Shown: piece by piece, positions 10,438 through 22,295 of the stretch
How positions within the stretch are numbered: the first letter of the stretch is position 1
How the letters are laid out: every line of letters begins with the position of its first letter
Assembly: GCA_025738555.1 (NCBI GenBank)
Contig: JAOVFP010000014.1
Span: forward strand, 1 to 64,000
DNA: 64,000 nt
Reading direction: 5' to 3'
DNA from: Cyathus striatus
Taxonomy: Eukaryota; Basidiomycota; Agaricomycetes; Agaricales; Nidulariaceae
Translations under genes and position numbers: made by a program
The notes under the pieces: model-generated
The model's input: only the letters and a program-made list of their open reading frames with translations
What the model was told of the DNA's origin: nothing
The model's database searches: none

Positions 10438-12917
10438 CGTATGACAGGACCCCTCAGCCTTCCACGCGGATTAGATTTTAACCAAAGGGAATCTCCTTAC
10501 AATTGCAAGGCTCATTCGGAGATTTTGGTCAACGACAATAGGATGAACGGGAAAACGACCGTTGCCACATGCGGGATAGAGTTGTATATGTACGTGTATA
10601 ACACAAGGAGCTGCGAAACAACTTACGAAACCCCGATGTCGAAGGTACTCAATCCCTATATCAAGAAAGGGCAACGGTTCACACCGAACACCATAGATTC
10701 AGAAAGAGTTGACTGCGTATAGCACATTGTGGCAATTAAGATAAAGCGCCTCTTACTCACGAATTATGTATCAGAGAATTACTACAATAAATCCTACCAG
10801 AATTAGACGCCCAGAATTGAAGTGCCCTGTAAACCTGATTATGGTAGCCTCCATCACAGGCAAACATCCCAGGTCGTAGAGAAGGAAGGATCAACATACT
10901 ATAGCCATCAAACCAAGCAATTAAATAGAGTCGGTGTTCGTAGAGAAAGCAGTTCTGCACTTTCAACTATCTAGCTATCTCTTTCCTTTATAAATTCGGT
11001 AATAGTACAAGAGACATGATACTAAAATGTACAATGTCTATAATGTAATGCAAGCAATTCAAACCATGCCTTTGAAATTCACGTGATAATCTTTTCTTCT
11101 TCGCGACTCACTCTTACCATTTCAGGTTTCTGTCTCTGTTTTGGTTTTAAGATACTGAGCCACTGAAGCTTAGTAGGGAGAGGAAGATCGCTCAGTGCCT
11201 AACATGCAATACCAGCCGCAGCCACAACCGCAGATGGTTGACCACTTCCTCCGAGGACTATTGTAATGGTTTGATAATAGTCAGACGGCACCTCACGCTC
11301 GAGGCCCTACACTGTTGTTGTACCACACACAAAGAAGTCGGTCTACAATACCATTTCGTCACGGCACCTAACCAGCTATTTTTGGAAAATGAAATTGGGA
11401 TGTGTGTGATGTATACTGTAATAGCTGTTAACATCGATATGCCTTATGAGGCCACCTGGCGTACTTTACCCGTGGGCAGTGTTCTTCAAGCATCTCTATT
11501 GTGAATGGTCAACTCCGAAAATGTAGTGGGAAAGTGGAATACAATACCTGTAGGCCTGACCAACTAGTTACTATACCCTACTTGACCCACCTTTCCCAAA
11601 TTTCTGATCAACGTAAGTAGTTCTCAAAAGAGTGGGTGTAGCATTTAATACGTTAACGTTAATCGATAAGTATTCAACTAGTTGCATGAGTAAGGATTGT
11701 AACTTGCAAGGAGCTTCATGCTAGCATTCCAAAACGGGATATCAAGTTGCGGGAGGCTGCGAGACTCTGGAATTATGATTTCTAACTTGGGCCTACAGAC
11801 TTTTTACAGATGGTTCATCAGGAAAAAACAACAAGGCGGTGTAGTCTCACATAGGCTGCATAGCATGTATAGTCGGCTAGACAAGTCCCCTTTTTATAGA
11901 CCTATATAGCAACCCACCAAGCTATCATTGATCATTATAGACCGTGATAGCTGAGGCGAGTATCACCATAGATCGACATCGACGTGCCTTTAGAAATGTA
12001 GTTAACTGATCTATCTAGCTATGGAAGATATGTAGATAAGTGTAGATCTTACTTCATACCAATTTACAGCGCAATAAATCCCCTTCCAATCATATCATAC
12101 TGTACAACTTGCATTCAAAATAAATTGAAACAGAACCACGGATGATATTAACATTGTGCTAGTACAGAATCAAATGTACAGTACACATATTATGGGTCCA
12201 AATGCCCATCCACCAGTCAACAGCCTTCTACACCCATTGCCAATAAGTAATGCACATAACTTGAGTTTACATAGCCCATTATGCAAGAGGTCGAGAGAGC
12301 GTCCACTTTATTTGGGTCATCACACCCTTGAAGCAAATGAGTGGCATAAGAGTAGCTGTGAAGACATAAGTAAATGGTAGAAAGAAAACATAATTAAAAT
12401 TGACGTACCTAAACTGCAACAATCAGCCAATCTACGTTGGGGACAGCCTCAAGAGAGATAGGAGAATCATCTAAAAGCAAATATGAAAGGGTTAGTGAAG
12501 AAAGGTGTAAGTGATACTGTACTTATGACCTTTTATAGTCGGCACTGTCTATCCTATTGTCCAACAAGTGTCTTGCAGAATAATGCAATACATTCTGTGC
12601 AGCAAAAAGGGTGTTAGTGATGTAGCGTGTTGGCATAAAGTAGAAATAGAAGCTTACATTTAGTATTATTGGCCATACTTCCAAGGAAATTTGATGTAAG
12701 GCATGGCTTTGAGGGAAAGAGGATGGTGGTGGTAGAGAAATAAGGAGTCAGACAGGACAGGAACTTGAAGATTTGAAAACTTCGAAGCGATGAACAAACA
12801 AACCCAAAGTGATCAGTTGCTGTCATGTGCATGTGACATTAACACTACTCTGATCTGTGCATCGGAATTCTTTGATTCTGACAGTTCTCTGTCGCATCCG
12901 AGTCTCATCGTTTGCAT
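10438..12917. other. Intergenic, AT-rich, no supported gene
   Basis: Frames of 60-100 codons occur on both strands (for example 10423-10722 plus, 11238-11504 plus). They have no motifs, splice-consistent partners or promoter signals I trust. This stretch leads up to the 9-bp target site GTATCACCT (12918-12926) of the large nested insertion. Confidence 0.45.
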
Positions 12918-13279
12918 GTATCACCTCAGACTCCAAACCAGTCGCTCGTGCGTTCGTTTGGCTAATGCCGTTAACTCCATAGAAGTTGGAACTTTAACGT
13001 GCTACAGTGACTGGCACAACAGGACCCTGGATAATCCCACTTGAGGCTCAGTAAAAAGCAAAATCAGATGGATGTCAAACGAAGTCAAATGTAAGTCAAA
13101 CACGGGGACCAAAAGTCAAATGCAGTCAAACATCAGTTACATCCACAAAGTCAGTATGTAATGTAACATTTGTAAGTCATACAATGGTCATACAATAGTC
13201 TATACTATGTCAATTAATATCAGCACATTTCAACATCGTTGCGTTACATGAGGCTTTCCGCTTGCAATATCGATTTGTA

Positions 13280-13942
13280 TGTCACGACCGTGCCCCTAGC
13301 CTGACTTGGCGGCGGAGTATGAGAAAGTGACTGCAGAGAAGCGAGGGGTGAGTGTAAGACGAAAGCGGAGAACGATAACTCAGGGGGTAGGACTTCGGCT
13401 TCAGCTTATGTGCTGCGCCCCTGGGATTCCCGGTCCTGGATTTCGGAGTAAGGGCAAGCCCTTCAGAGAAGACGAGAGACGGAAGACGAGAGGTGTAACT
13501 CAAGTCAGACGAAAGGGTGAGGACGTAGTTCAATACGAAACTGAGGACTAAGTACAAATCGAGTACTACTTAAATACTAGAGACTCGGAGTAAGTAAAGG
13601 CCGCTGGCCAAGGCCAGCAGAGAAGTACAGTCAGGGTAGGCATACGTAGAATGAAGACTAAAACTAATTAAACATAATAAAATGTGTCGGAGAAGTGAGC
13701 GCGTATGGCGGTGTAAAGTAAAACAGATAGTGGCGCACTTAAGAATGATAAGTGACTCACTATGAGATGTATACTACATTACTGAGGGGATAGCTCAGTA
13801 GAATGGAAGAAAGGAAACGAGAGTAATCTATGTACAGTAATCAATAAGTAATATTAAGAATGTAATCAAAGTTCGGAGTAAACAAGGATGGAGGCGGAGT
13901 AAAGGCATAGGGGTCCGGAGGTAGGCGATATGGGATATGACA
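13280..13942 (-). repeat. 3' LTR of chromovirus 1
   Basis: The LTR is bounded by inverted TGTCA/TGACA ends. It is nearly identical to 21628-22290. Differences noticed include TATG/TACG, CCGG/CCAG, GACG/GATG, GACG/GACA, TCGG/TCAG and AATG/AACG, all transitions and mostly at CpG. Confidence 0.92.
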
Positions 13943-13957
13943 GTATTCCCCCCTTAA
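13943..13957 (-). promoter_or_regulatory. Polypurine tract of chromovirus 1
   Basis: On the minus strand TTAAGGGGGGAATAC abuts the TGTCATATCC end of the 3' LTR, the expected place for the plus-strand primer. The second element has the shorter GGGAGGATAC at the same position. Confidence 0.7.
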
Positions 13958-14038
13958 GGCCGAGCCCTCGAGGCCTGAGCACGTGATCGAAACAATAAGC
14001 TTTCGAAATTTGATCGGCGTTTTGACATCAGGTCCGGA

Positions 14039-14048
14039 TATATAAAGG
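14039..14048 (+). promoter_or_regulatory. TATA box and E-boxes of the antisense gene in chromovirus 1
   Basis: TATATAAAGG lies 85 bp upstream of the plus-strand ATG at 14124. Two CACGTG E-boxes flank it, near 13980 and 14106. This is internal element sequence, separate from the LTR promoter, which drives the opposite strand. It suggests that the antisense gene is transcribed independently. Confidence 0.6.
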
Positions 14049-14123
14049 TCAGCCGTGGTGGAGAAAATCAAACCCATCTTTTACCCCATTACAACAACTC
14101 CTTAGCACGTGACTGCTTTAAAC

Positions 14124-15741
14124 ATGTCTGCCTCTGTTCACTCGAACGAAGACCCTGCGCGCGAGGAGAAACTGAGGTTACTCCTCCACAAATGAGCGGA
14201 GCTGGAAGCTCTCGAGAAGGAGTTGAGGGGAGAGAAAGTAGAGAAGCAGGATCAGGGTGAAACGGAGAAGGATATGATGGAGGTGGACGAAGGAGGAGAG
14301 TTGGGGGCAGTGAGGGCAAAGACACGTGAGCAGGCTGCGGTCAAGACTAGGGTTGCGCAGACCATGGCAAGACTGACTGGTCGCCCAGCGGAGGAAACGA
14401 CAGGTCAAGGCACTTCTCCGCCAGTACACGCGGAGTACGAGATGACTATGGCAAGGTTGGGAGTAATGTCATTTAGTCCGGAGTCGGTGGTAACGTCTTT
14501 GCATTACCACAGGGAGGCTGACAGCTTGGTGATGTCGGTGGACGACTCAACTGCGGTGAAGGACATAGTGGAGCAAGTAGTAGCCGAGATAGGACCAACA
14601 AGGGTAGGGGCTCCAACTCCTGTAATGGAGCCGGAGGTAACCACTGTTTCACAGGTGGGTACCTATATGAATGCGGAGCAACTTGCTGATCGCGATCGCA
14701 CTGTTCAGCAATTGGAGGCTGAAGGCCATACCATAACTCCGGAGGAAGAGGTGGGGAAGAACATCCAGCAGGCGGAGAACGAGGGTGGCTCCAAGAGGAG
14801 GCGCACCGACATGAATCTGGAGGACATGACAGAGGCGACGCCAAAACCGCCGAGGAAGAAAACAACGACCCGGACTTCCCAACGCAAGGGAATAAAGAGC
14901 AAGGCCCTGGTCGACGATGAGGCGGTGGAAGACAATGCTAGCAGCAAGGCTAGCCAGTCTGGAAGCAAAAGTCGTACCGGCACAGAGAGCCAGGCTGGCG
15001 ACAAGTCCGACGTCGAGGTGGAAGAAGTGAAGACCTCGGCGGAGAAGAAGGGTAAAGGTGTGGAGAAGACCAAGACAGCCGCGGAGAAGAAAGAGAAAGA
15101 GGCCTACGTTTTGTCTAAAGTCCCTTGCAATATGTGCAGCAAGTTCAGTAGGGAGTGTTTGCTGGACCTCAAGTAAGTTGTTCGTTTCTTTTTCGGAGTT
15201 GTTCTGACTTGCTCCTAGGGGAAAAAAGATGAACCACAAGGCATGCGAGGCGTGTCGGACGAAGAAGGGGAGATGCGACAGCGAAGGAATAATGTGGGGG
15301 ACTGTAGTCCCGGGGAACGCAGAGGAGCAGAGAAAGGGTCTGGAGAAGATGCAGACCGGTGGTGTGGGGCAGGAGAAGCTGGTGGAGGAGTTGCAGATGC
15401 AACTGGCGGTGGTGAGGTCGGAGTTAGAGGTCGCGGAGAAATGGGCGGATGAATTGTGGACCAAGGGGAAGATGTTCGACGCTGAGTGCAAGATTCTGAG
15501 GGACCAGCTGTATCTAGCGGAGAATGAGCGCGACAAGCTGGCACTTCAGCTCAACTCCAGGAACCCCTTATCGGACATGCTGATGGAGGCCTTGGGGAGA
15601 AATGTCAACATGCACACAGAGTTGATGGGAACATTGAATAGGTTGATGACGACCACGCAGGCGGCAGAGGAGGGTACTCCGGCGGAGACTAATGAGTCCG
15701 GGAGTAACAAAGAGGAGGAACAAGAGGAAGACGAAGAGTAG
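14124..15741 (+). CDS. Antisense accessory gene of chromovirus 1: Zn2Cys6-like cysteine cluster and coiled-coil protein (2 exons)
   Basis: Exons are 14124-15172 and 15219-15741 around a 46-nt intron (GTAAGT...CTAG), 523 codons plus stop. Codon 24 is TGA, perhaps from CGA; the next in-frame ATG is at 14273. The product is Glu/Lys-rich with probable coiled coils at both ends and an acidic C-terminus. Residues 335-369 read CNMC-x6-C-x13-CEAC-x6-C in spacing. This fits the Zn2Cys6 pattern C-x2-C-x6-C-xn-C-x2-C-x6-C, followed by basic residues (RTKKGRC). The intron interrupts the cluster, and correct splicing preserves it. The gene lies between pol and the 3' LTR, convergent with pol. A role in DNA binding, targeting or regulation is inference. 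Confidence 0.8.
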
Positions 15742-16065
15742 TGTACAGTAGGCGGTAAAAAATGTATATACTTGTTTTTTGTTGACTTAAATGATTTTTT
15801 GGAGCGAGGAGAACGAAAAGTAAGAGTAAACAGTAAGACGGAGTAAAGAGAAACACCTTAGGAGAAAACCAATACAACTCTGTACTTCCACTCTCAGCCC
15901 ACCTTGTTAAGTATGCAAAGTGACGAATCAGCTATGCTTATCAAATGTAGTGGTCATCATGCAAGCGGTGTCTGGAGAAGCGTCAATCTTCAACCTTTGG
16001 TCAAGAAGACGGATACGGATATACAACAAACTATAGCGGAGAAACGAAAATATGAGCAGAGAAGT

Positions 16066-19000
16066 CTATGTAACAGGAGTAGAAGGATTAGGCTTATCGG
16101 GATAACGAGCGTGAAATTCCTCTATGAGCTCTGTAGCATGTTCTACTTCGGTGGCAGCCAACCAAGTGAGTTCTTCGTTGGTTCCTTCATAACCAGTCCA
16201 TTGGACTAAGTAGCGAAGAGGGCATTTCTTGAACCGGCAATCTAGCTTGGAGTCGCAGATTTCACTGATCTCGAACTCGATATCTCCGTCGATTTCCACA
16301 GGGGGAGGCGGAGGTATCTCTCGACCAGGGATGGTGTTTTCAACTGCGGGCTCGAGCATAGAGACATGGAATACAGGGTGTACAGCTCGGAAATTGGAAG
16401 GGAGTCTAAGGGTGCAGGAGTGGGTACCAGTTTCGGCAATGATCTCAAAAGGACCATAATACTTTTCAGCCAATTTCTTGGAAGGGCGAGTGGTGTTAAA
16501 GAACTTAGCACGGACAAATGCTTTGGTTCCAACTTTGAACTCCGGGGCAGGCAAGCGACGGTTGTCTGCTCCGACCTGATAGCGCTTCTGAGCAAGTGCT
16601 ATTTCGGCCTTGAGGTTTTCATGAAGTTCCTGGAGGTCCACAGTGTAATCCCTAGCATGAACAGAGGTAACGTCATGTTCGGGATAGACTGAAATCTGTG
16701 GATGATAACCCTTATTGGCAAAGAAAGGAGTCGTATTAGTGGTCGAGCTCGGTGTATTGTTATACGCGAACTCAGCGATGGGAAGGAGATCAGCCCAGTT
16801 GTCCTGCTGGTAATTGCAGTAGATGCGAAGGTACTGCTCTAAGACTTGGTTAATACGTTCAGTTTGTCCGTCACCTTCTGGATGATATCCGGAGGTAAAG
16901 TGTAGGTTGATGTCGAGAACCTTACCAAGAGACCGGAAGAAGTGGGAGACAAACTCTGAACCACAATCGGAGGTAATGTGGCTGGGAACACCGTGCTTAG
17001 AGAATATGTGCATGACAAAGAGCTTAGCTAGCTGGGCAGAGGTAATGGTGTTATGGCAAGGGATGAATATAGCTTGCTTGCTAAGGCGGTCAACAATAAC
17101 TAGGATTGAATTGTACTTATCAAATCCAGAGATGGGAAGCGTTTCAATGAAGTCCATAGAGATAGAGTTCCATGGGCGCTCTGGAATAGGGAGTTGCTTC
17201 AAGGTACCATAGGGACGGTGACGCTGTGGTTTAGACCGTAAGCAGATGGTGCAAGACTTACAATAGTCCTTGACATAAGTACGGAGTCCAGGCCAAGTAT
17301 ATTCCCGTTGAATATTATCCAAGGTCTTGTTTTGACCAGGATGTCCGGCGAGTAAATGATCGTGTTTGTACTGGACAATGCGAAGGCGGAGAGAATCGTC
17401 GTCTGGGACATAAATCTGGTTGTCGAGGTGGAGTAAGCCATCTGAACCGACAGACCAACAATTAGTAGGATTGCGAAGGTGGATGGATGCGACAGTGTCT
17501 AGGGGTTGGGCGGTGAGGATGTTGCGGTGGAGTTGCTCAACATCCATAATGATGCTGGCACGGAGAACAGGATGAAGGAGTGTGGTGGCACGGATAGAGG
17601 CAATGAGCTGTTCTTGGGTAAAAACAGGGCGAAAATTGTGTGGATTGACTTTGGCATAGTTGTTATTCCCCCCTTTAGGGTAGACATCCCATCGTCTAGT
17701 TAAAGCGTCAGGTTTCACACCAAGTTTCCCTGGGCGGAAACGAATAACCAGATTGAACTGAGACAGGTACTCTGACCAACGAGCCTGACGGCGAGTGAGG
17801 ATCTTGGTGGTGGAGAAATACTCTAAGTTTTTATGGTCAGTGACCACATCAACCAGAGTACCAGAACCTTCCAAGTAGTGTCGCCAGACACGAAAAGCTT
17901 CAAAGATAGCCAGGAGTTCCTTGTCGTGGGTGTCATAATTCAGTTCAGGAGCGGTGAAGGTATGGGAATGGAACGCAATGGGGTGAATATCGCCATCGTC
18001 AGCAACAATCGAGAGGATTGCTCCGAGAGCATAATCGGAGGCGTCAGTCTCTACAATGATCTGGGCGTCAGGGACCCAATGAGTGAGTACGGGGGCTGTA
18101 GTGAAGGCGTCCTTAAGTTTCTCGAACGCCGAACGGCAAGCTGGAGAAAAGTCCCATTTCAAACCCTTGCGGGTAAGATGAGTGAGTGGCACTACAATGT
18201 TGGAGTAGTGCTGGATAAAGCGCCTGTAGAAGTTGGCGAACCCAAGGAAAGACTGAACGTCTTTAACCTTCTTAGGCTCGGGCCAATCCCTAATGGTTTG
18301 GACTTTATCCTGGGACATAGTGAGGCCACCCGGAGAAAGGACGTAACCTAAGTACTCAACAGATTCAGTGTGGAATTCACACTTGTCCGCCCGGGCATAG
18401 AGCCCATGTTGGCGTAAATGCTTGAGGACTTCTTTAACGTGCCGTTTGTGCTCCTCGAGACTATCGGAGTAGATTAGTATATCGTCAAGGTAGACTGTAA
18501 CGCACACATCGAGCATGTCCTTGAAGATGTCGTTCATGAAACGTTGGAAAGCCGCAGGTGCATTGGTGAGTCCAAACGGCATTACTAGCCATTCAAACGA
18601 GCCATAGCGAGTACGAAAAGCGGTCTTCCATTCATCTCCATCAGCGATGCGGACTAAGTGGTAAGTGTGGCGGAGATTGATCTTGGTGTAGATTCTAGCC
18701 TTGCGAGGAGAGTCAAGGAGGTCAGAAATAAGGGGAAGGGGATATCGATCCTTTTTGGAGATTGCATTAAGCCCACGGAAATTGACACAAAGTCGAAGGG
18801 ATCCATCTTTCTTCCGGACAAAGAGCACTGGTGCTTCGTGTGGAGAATGAGAAGGACGGATGAAGCCAATCCGGAGATGTTCATCGATGAACTCTCATAG
18901 AGAGGCCAACTCGGACTGCGAGAGTGAATATACAGTACTGACTGGAGGAGACGTACCTTCCTCCAAGTTGATCCGGAGATCGTAAGGGCGATGTGGAGCA

Positions 19001-19781
19001 AGAGTGTCTGCTCATGTTTTGCTGAAGATGTCAGCGAACTCGTGGTATTCCGGAGGAATACTAGAAAGGTCCATGGCTTCTGCGGCCATGGCAGCGGCAG
19101 AAGCTGAAACTACGGCACTGACTTGTATCCTAAACATCTGCGAGCCTGCGAGCTTACTAGCCTGGAGAAAAGCTGCAGCGTTAATGAGCGAGATACTGGG
19201 TGGACTATTGTCCGACGGAGGAACAGAAGACAAAGCTGGTGATGGAGGGGTTTGCAAGGAGGCAGATGCCTTCAGTGCAGGTGTCGACAAAGACAGAGAA
19301 GATTCTCCTAGGACCGGGGTTTGGAAGCCAAGTATACGTCTCTCAGTCCAGTCAATCAACAGATTGTGTTGGGAGAGCCAGTTAAATCCTAATACCACGG
19401 AGCAGGAAGAATCGAGTGGAGTTACATAGAATGAAATATCCATGCATTCACCAGTAGGAAACGTTACAGATAATAAAATACTCTCTGTAAGTATGGAATT
19501 AGAGGTACCGTCAAAAAGTTTCAGTGCAATGGGAGGGACCGGAGTTGTGGGGAGGTTGTGCTCCCTCACAAACAACGAGTCAGCAAAACAGTGGGTTGAA
19601 CCAGAATCAATGAGCGAAAGGAAGGAAAGAGGCATATCCAGCGCAGCTGGAGAAAACGAAGTCAAAGGAATATGTACAGCTTGGGGGTCAAAAAGAGCGG
19701 ATGCGTTTAGTCTTATCTCCTTAGGTGCACAGGAGAGATTAACGTGGCCCTCAGCCTGTGCGGAGTCACTGAAGCCGCGCT
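16066..19781 (-). pseudogene. pol of chromovirus 1: protease, RT, RNase H, integrase, chromodomain (two stop codons)
   Basis: The frame read after the gag A-run stays open through the protease (DSGSTHCF near 19610). It is broken by TGA at 19014-19012 and TGA at 18897-18895, then continues open to 16066. Order: RT (motif C YLDDI), RNase H ([24 protein letters not shown]), integrase with an HHCC zinc finger (GHPGQ ... CKSCTIC) and a D-D-E core (SMDFIET, TSDCGSEF, PEGDGQTE), and a chromodomain (LVQWTGYEG ... EELTW). RT motif A reads KINL where the second element has KIDL, so a catalytic aspartate is lost. The first broken codon aligns with Gln and the second with Trp in element 2. The copy is probably not autonomous. 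Confidence 0.9.
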
Positions 19782-19791
19782 CTATTTTTTC
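19782..19791 (-). promoter_or_regulatory. Candidate -1 frameshift site at the gag/pol junction, copy 1
   Basis: The minus strand reads TCG AAA AAA TAG at the end of gag. Slipping back one base gives AAA ATA GAG and leads into the open protease frame. The second element has TCA AAA AAA TAG at the same place (34817-34807), forming the slippery heptamer A-AAA-AAA. Confidence 0.6.
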
Positions 19792-21573
19792 GAACTCTCA
19801 GCCGAGTTCACCGAGGGAGTTGCCTCGGTAGAGGTGGCAGTGGCCACACGGGCTTTGGCGGCAGAGGCTGCCTTTCGACAGTCCTTGGCCTGATGACCGG
19901 CGTTGCCACAGAATAGGCAAAGCTTCTGGTCCAGGCGACGTTTACGTTCCTCCAGGGTGAGTTTCCCATCAGAACCAAGCTTCCCAGTTAAGTCTGGCGC
20001 CTTGGACTGGTTCTGCTTTTGCTTGTTCTTGGGTTTCCCCGAGGACAAAGCAGAGGTAGAAGAGGCGGAGGAGGAGGTAGAGGAGGATGGAGTCTTGGAG
20101 GAGGAGGAAGAATTCGAAGTTGACTTCGAATTCTGATTGCCCTTGGGCTTCTCCGAAGACTTGGTAGCAGACTTGCTGCGCTTCTCCTCAATGTTGCACT
20201 CGGTGTTGCGCTCCCAATGCCTCTGATCGTAGCCCTGAGCTACCTTCTTAGTCCTGGCAAGGGTCATAGGCCAGCCTTGCTCTCGATGAGAGAGAGCGTC
20301 CTTCAGACGAGGACAAAGGCCACAGTAGTATGCCGAGTTGAGGGCAGCATCGTCCCAAGGCAAGAGGGCTGCATACTCATTAAACTTGATCTCGTATGTA
20401 GTGAGACGCTGGTTATCCTCCATGTGGAGGGAGAATATGCGGATTTCAGCCTCACCAACAGGGTTGGTATGGCCGAAATGAGTACGGAGGAGCTGAATGA
20501 AGTAGCCCCATGAATCCATCCACGGCTCGTATGCATCATCATCGAGATGAGTGGCAAACAGATTGCTTGCTGAGCCACGGAGGAAAGTCAACGCATAGTT
20601 GACTTTAGATGCGTCGTCCGGGTACAACTGGGGGTTGTTCTGGAACACCAAGCAGACTTGCGTAATGAAGGGCTCCAGCTTAAGTGTGTTGGAGCCGTCA
20701 AAGTTGTCTGGCTGGTTAACCTTCTTCTCCCGAACAGGAGGAGGAGGTGGTGGAGGTGGTGGTGGCGGGGCAAAATAACCCGCCAGAGGCCACCATTTCC
20801 AGGATTTCATCCCGGGTGAAATTGTAGTGGGGTCTTGCAGTTGGGCGACGAGGGTCGCGGTAGGGGCTCCTGGAGGGAGGCCTTGAAGGAGGTTCCGAGG
20901 GAGAATTGGAGGGGGGATTAGAGGGAGGACCTCCGGGGCCATTTGGTCCGCCAGGACCATTGCCTCCAGCACCTGCCTGCTCATCATCGTCCCCTTGATC
21001 GTCGTCTCCTTGATCATCATCTCCGGAACCGTTACCATCATCTCCGGAGTCATCACCATCATCTCCAGCATCGTCTGGAGGTGCGCCATTTCCAACTCCG
21101 GCAGAATTGCCAGTGGAGGAAGGTGGTAGTGGAGGAAGTCCTCCACTGCCTGAAGCTACAGGCTGTTGGGCGGGTGGTGAATGGGCTGTGGGTGTTTGCT
21201 GCTGGCGTGCAGCTACACCTTCCGGAGGTAGTTGAGTATCCACTGGTTCTATGGACGCAGTGGGGGTAAGGGTGGGGTCGTAAGGAATGCTCAATGGAAT
21301 TGGGTGTGGTGCATGCAGTTGATTGCTGTGAACTGGCTGAAGTTCACAAGCTGCACGATGAGTGGAGGTAATTCCTCCAGAAACGAGAGCACTAGCTGAG
21401 GGTGGGGTGTTCCGCCGAGAGAGAGGCGGAGCAGAGTCAACATGATGAGGCGTGTTAGCTGCGTTACGTTCACGGGCTTGCTGAGCAACTAGACAATTGC
21501 TACAGCACACATCATTTTGCTGTTGTTCATGGCTCCTAGCATGTGCAGTCTGAGTCTGCATGCGGGTAGCCAT
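19782..21573 (-). pseudogene. gag of chromovirus 1, split by a one-base indel
   Basis: The first frame starts MATRMQTQ at 21573 and is Pro/Ser/Asp-rich. It must shift near a C-run around 20,765, in a proline-coding tract, to enter the second frame. The second frame carries the capsid-like region (DNFDGSNTLKLEPF ... GLCPRLKD) and the CCHC zinc knuckle CLFCGNAGHQAKDC. In the second element the same junction is read in a single frame, so this is a mutation rather than programmed frameshifting. The frame ends at TAG 19784-19782, directly after an A-run. Confidence 0.85.
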
Positions 21574-21615
21574 GAGAGAAAGAAAGGCGTTATGAGAAGA
21601 GGAATCCAAGGTGGT

Positions 21616-21625
21616 AGTTTCGTAT
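21616..21625 (-). promoter_or_regulatory. Self-complementary primer-binding site of chromovirus 1
   Basis: Two bases inside the 5' LTR (element orientation), the minus strand reads ATACGAAACT. No TGG-starting tRNA primer site is present. The 10 nt are complementary to AGTTTCGTAT within the LTR (21890-21881), which sits at the expected transcription start. Confidence 0.7.
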
Positions 21626-21627
21626 AC

Positions 21628-22290
21628 TGTCACGACCGTGCCCCTAGCCTGACTTGGCGGCGGAGTACGAGAAAGTGACTGCAGAGAAGCGAGGGGTGAG
21701 TGTAAGACGAAAGCGGAGAACGATAACTCAGGGGGTAGGACTTCGGCTTCAGCTTATGTGCTGCGCCCCTGGGATTCCCAGTCCTGGATTTCGGAGTAAG
21801 GGCAAGCCCTTCAGAGAAGATGAGAGACGGAAGACAAGAGGTGTAACTCAAGTCAGACGAAAGGGTGAGGACGTAGTTCAATACGAAACTGAGGACTAAG
21901 TACAAATCGAGTACTACTTAAATACTAGAGACTCAGAGTAAGTAAAGGCCGCTGGCCAAGGCCAGCAGAGAAGTACGGTCAGGGTAGGTGTACGTAGAAT
22001 GAAGACTAAAACTAATTAAACATAATAAAATGTGTCGGAGAAGTGAGCGCGTATGGCGGTGTAAAGTAAAACAGATAGTGGCGCACTTAAGAATGATAAG
22101 TGACTCACTATGAGATGTATACTACATTACTGAGGGGATAGCTCAGTAGAACGGAAGAAAGGAAACGAGAGTAATCTATGTACAGTAATCAATAAGTAAT
22201 ATTAAGAATGTAATCAAAGTTCGGAGTAAACAAGGATGGAGGCGGAGTAAAGGCATAGGGGTCCGGAGGTAGGCGATACGGGATATGACA
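21628..22290 (-). repeat. 5' LTR of chromovirus 1, with TATA box and predicted transcript start
   Basis: This is the partner of 13280-13942. On the minus strand TATTTAAG (21924-21917) precedes AGTTTCGTAT (21890-21881) with 34 nt from the first T of TATA to the start of the complementary segment, a normal TATA-to-start distance. The same spacing is found in the second element. Confidence 0.9.
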
Positions 22291-22295
22291 CTGTA

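Larger units (their letters stand above)
13280..22290 (-). mobile_element. Chromovirus 1: Ty3/gypsy LTR retrotransposon, full length (9.0 kb)
   Basis: Two 663-bp LTRs (13280-13942 and 21628-22290) begin TGTCACGACC and end ATATGACA. Flanks are TTGTA and CTGTA, a 5-bp TSD with one transition. Gag, protease, reverse transcriptase, RNase H, integrase and a C-terminal chromodomain lie in order on the minus strand, which makes it a chromovirus. An additional gene runs on the plus strand between pol and the 3' LTR. About ten transitions separate the LTRs, so insertion is fairly recent, but the coding regions already carry stops and a frameshift. Confidence 0.93.

Noticed and set aside
13013..13066. 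First reading of 13047 as the left end of the transposon whose right end is 38650
   Set aside because: The ends do not match each other. 13047 pairs with 23810, and 13021 pairs with 38650, each with its own TSD.
13306..13557. Frames of 81-91 codons occurring twice, in 13282-13557 and 21630-21905
   Set aside because: They recur only because they lie in the two LTRs; no gene.
14473..15544. Long minus-strand frames (130, 295, 122 and 109 codons) opposite the antisense gene
   Set aside because: They are shadows. The plus-strand frame has the cysteine cluster, a clean intron and a TATA box, and the minus frames are Leu/Ser-rich mirror translations.
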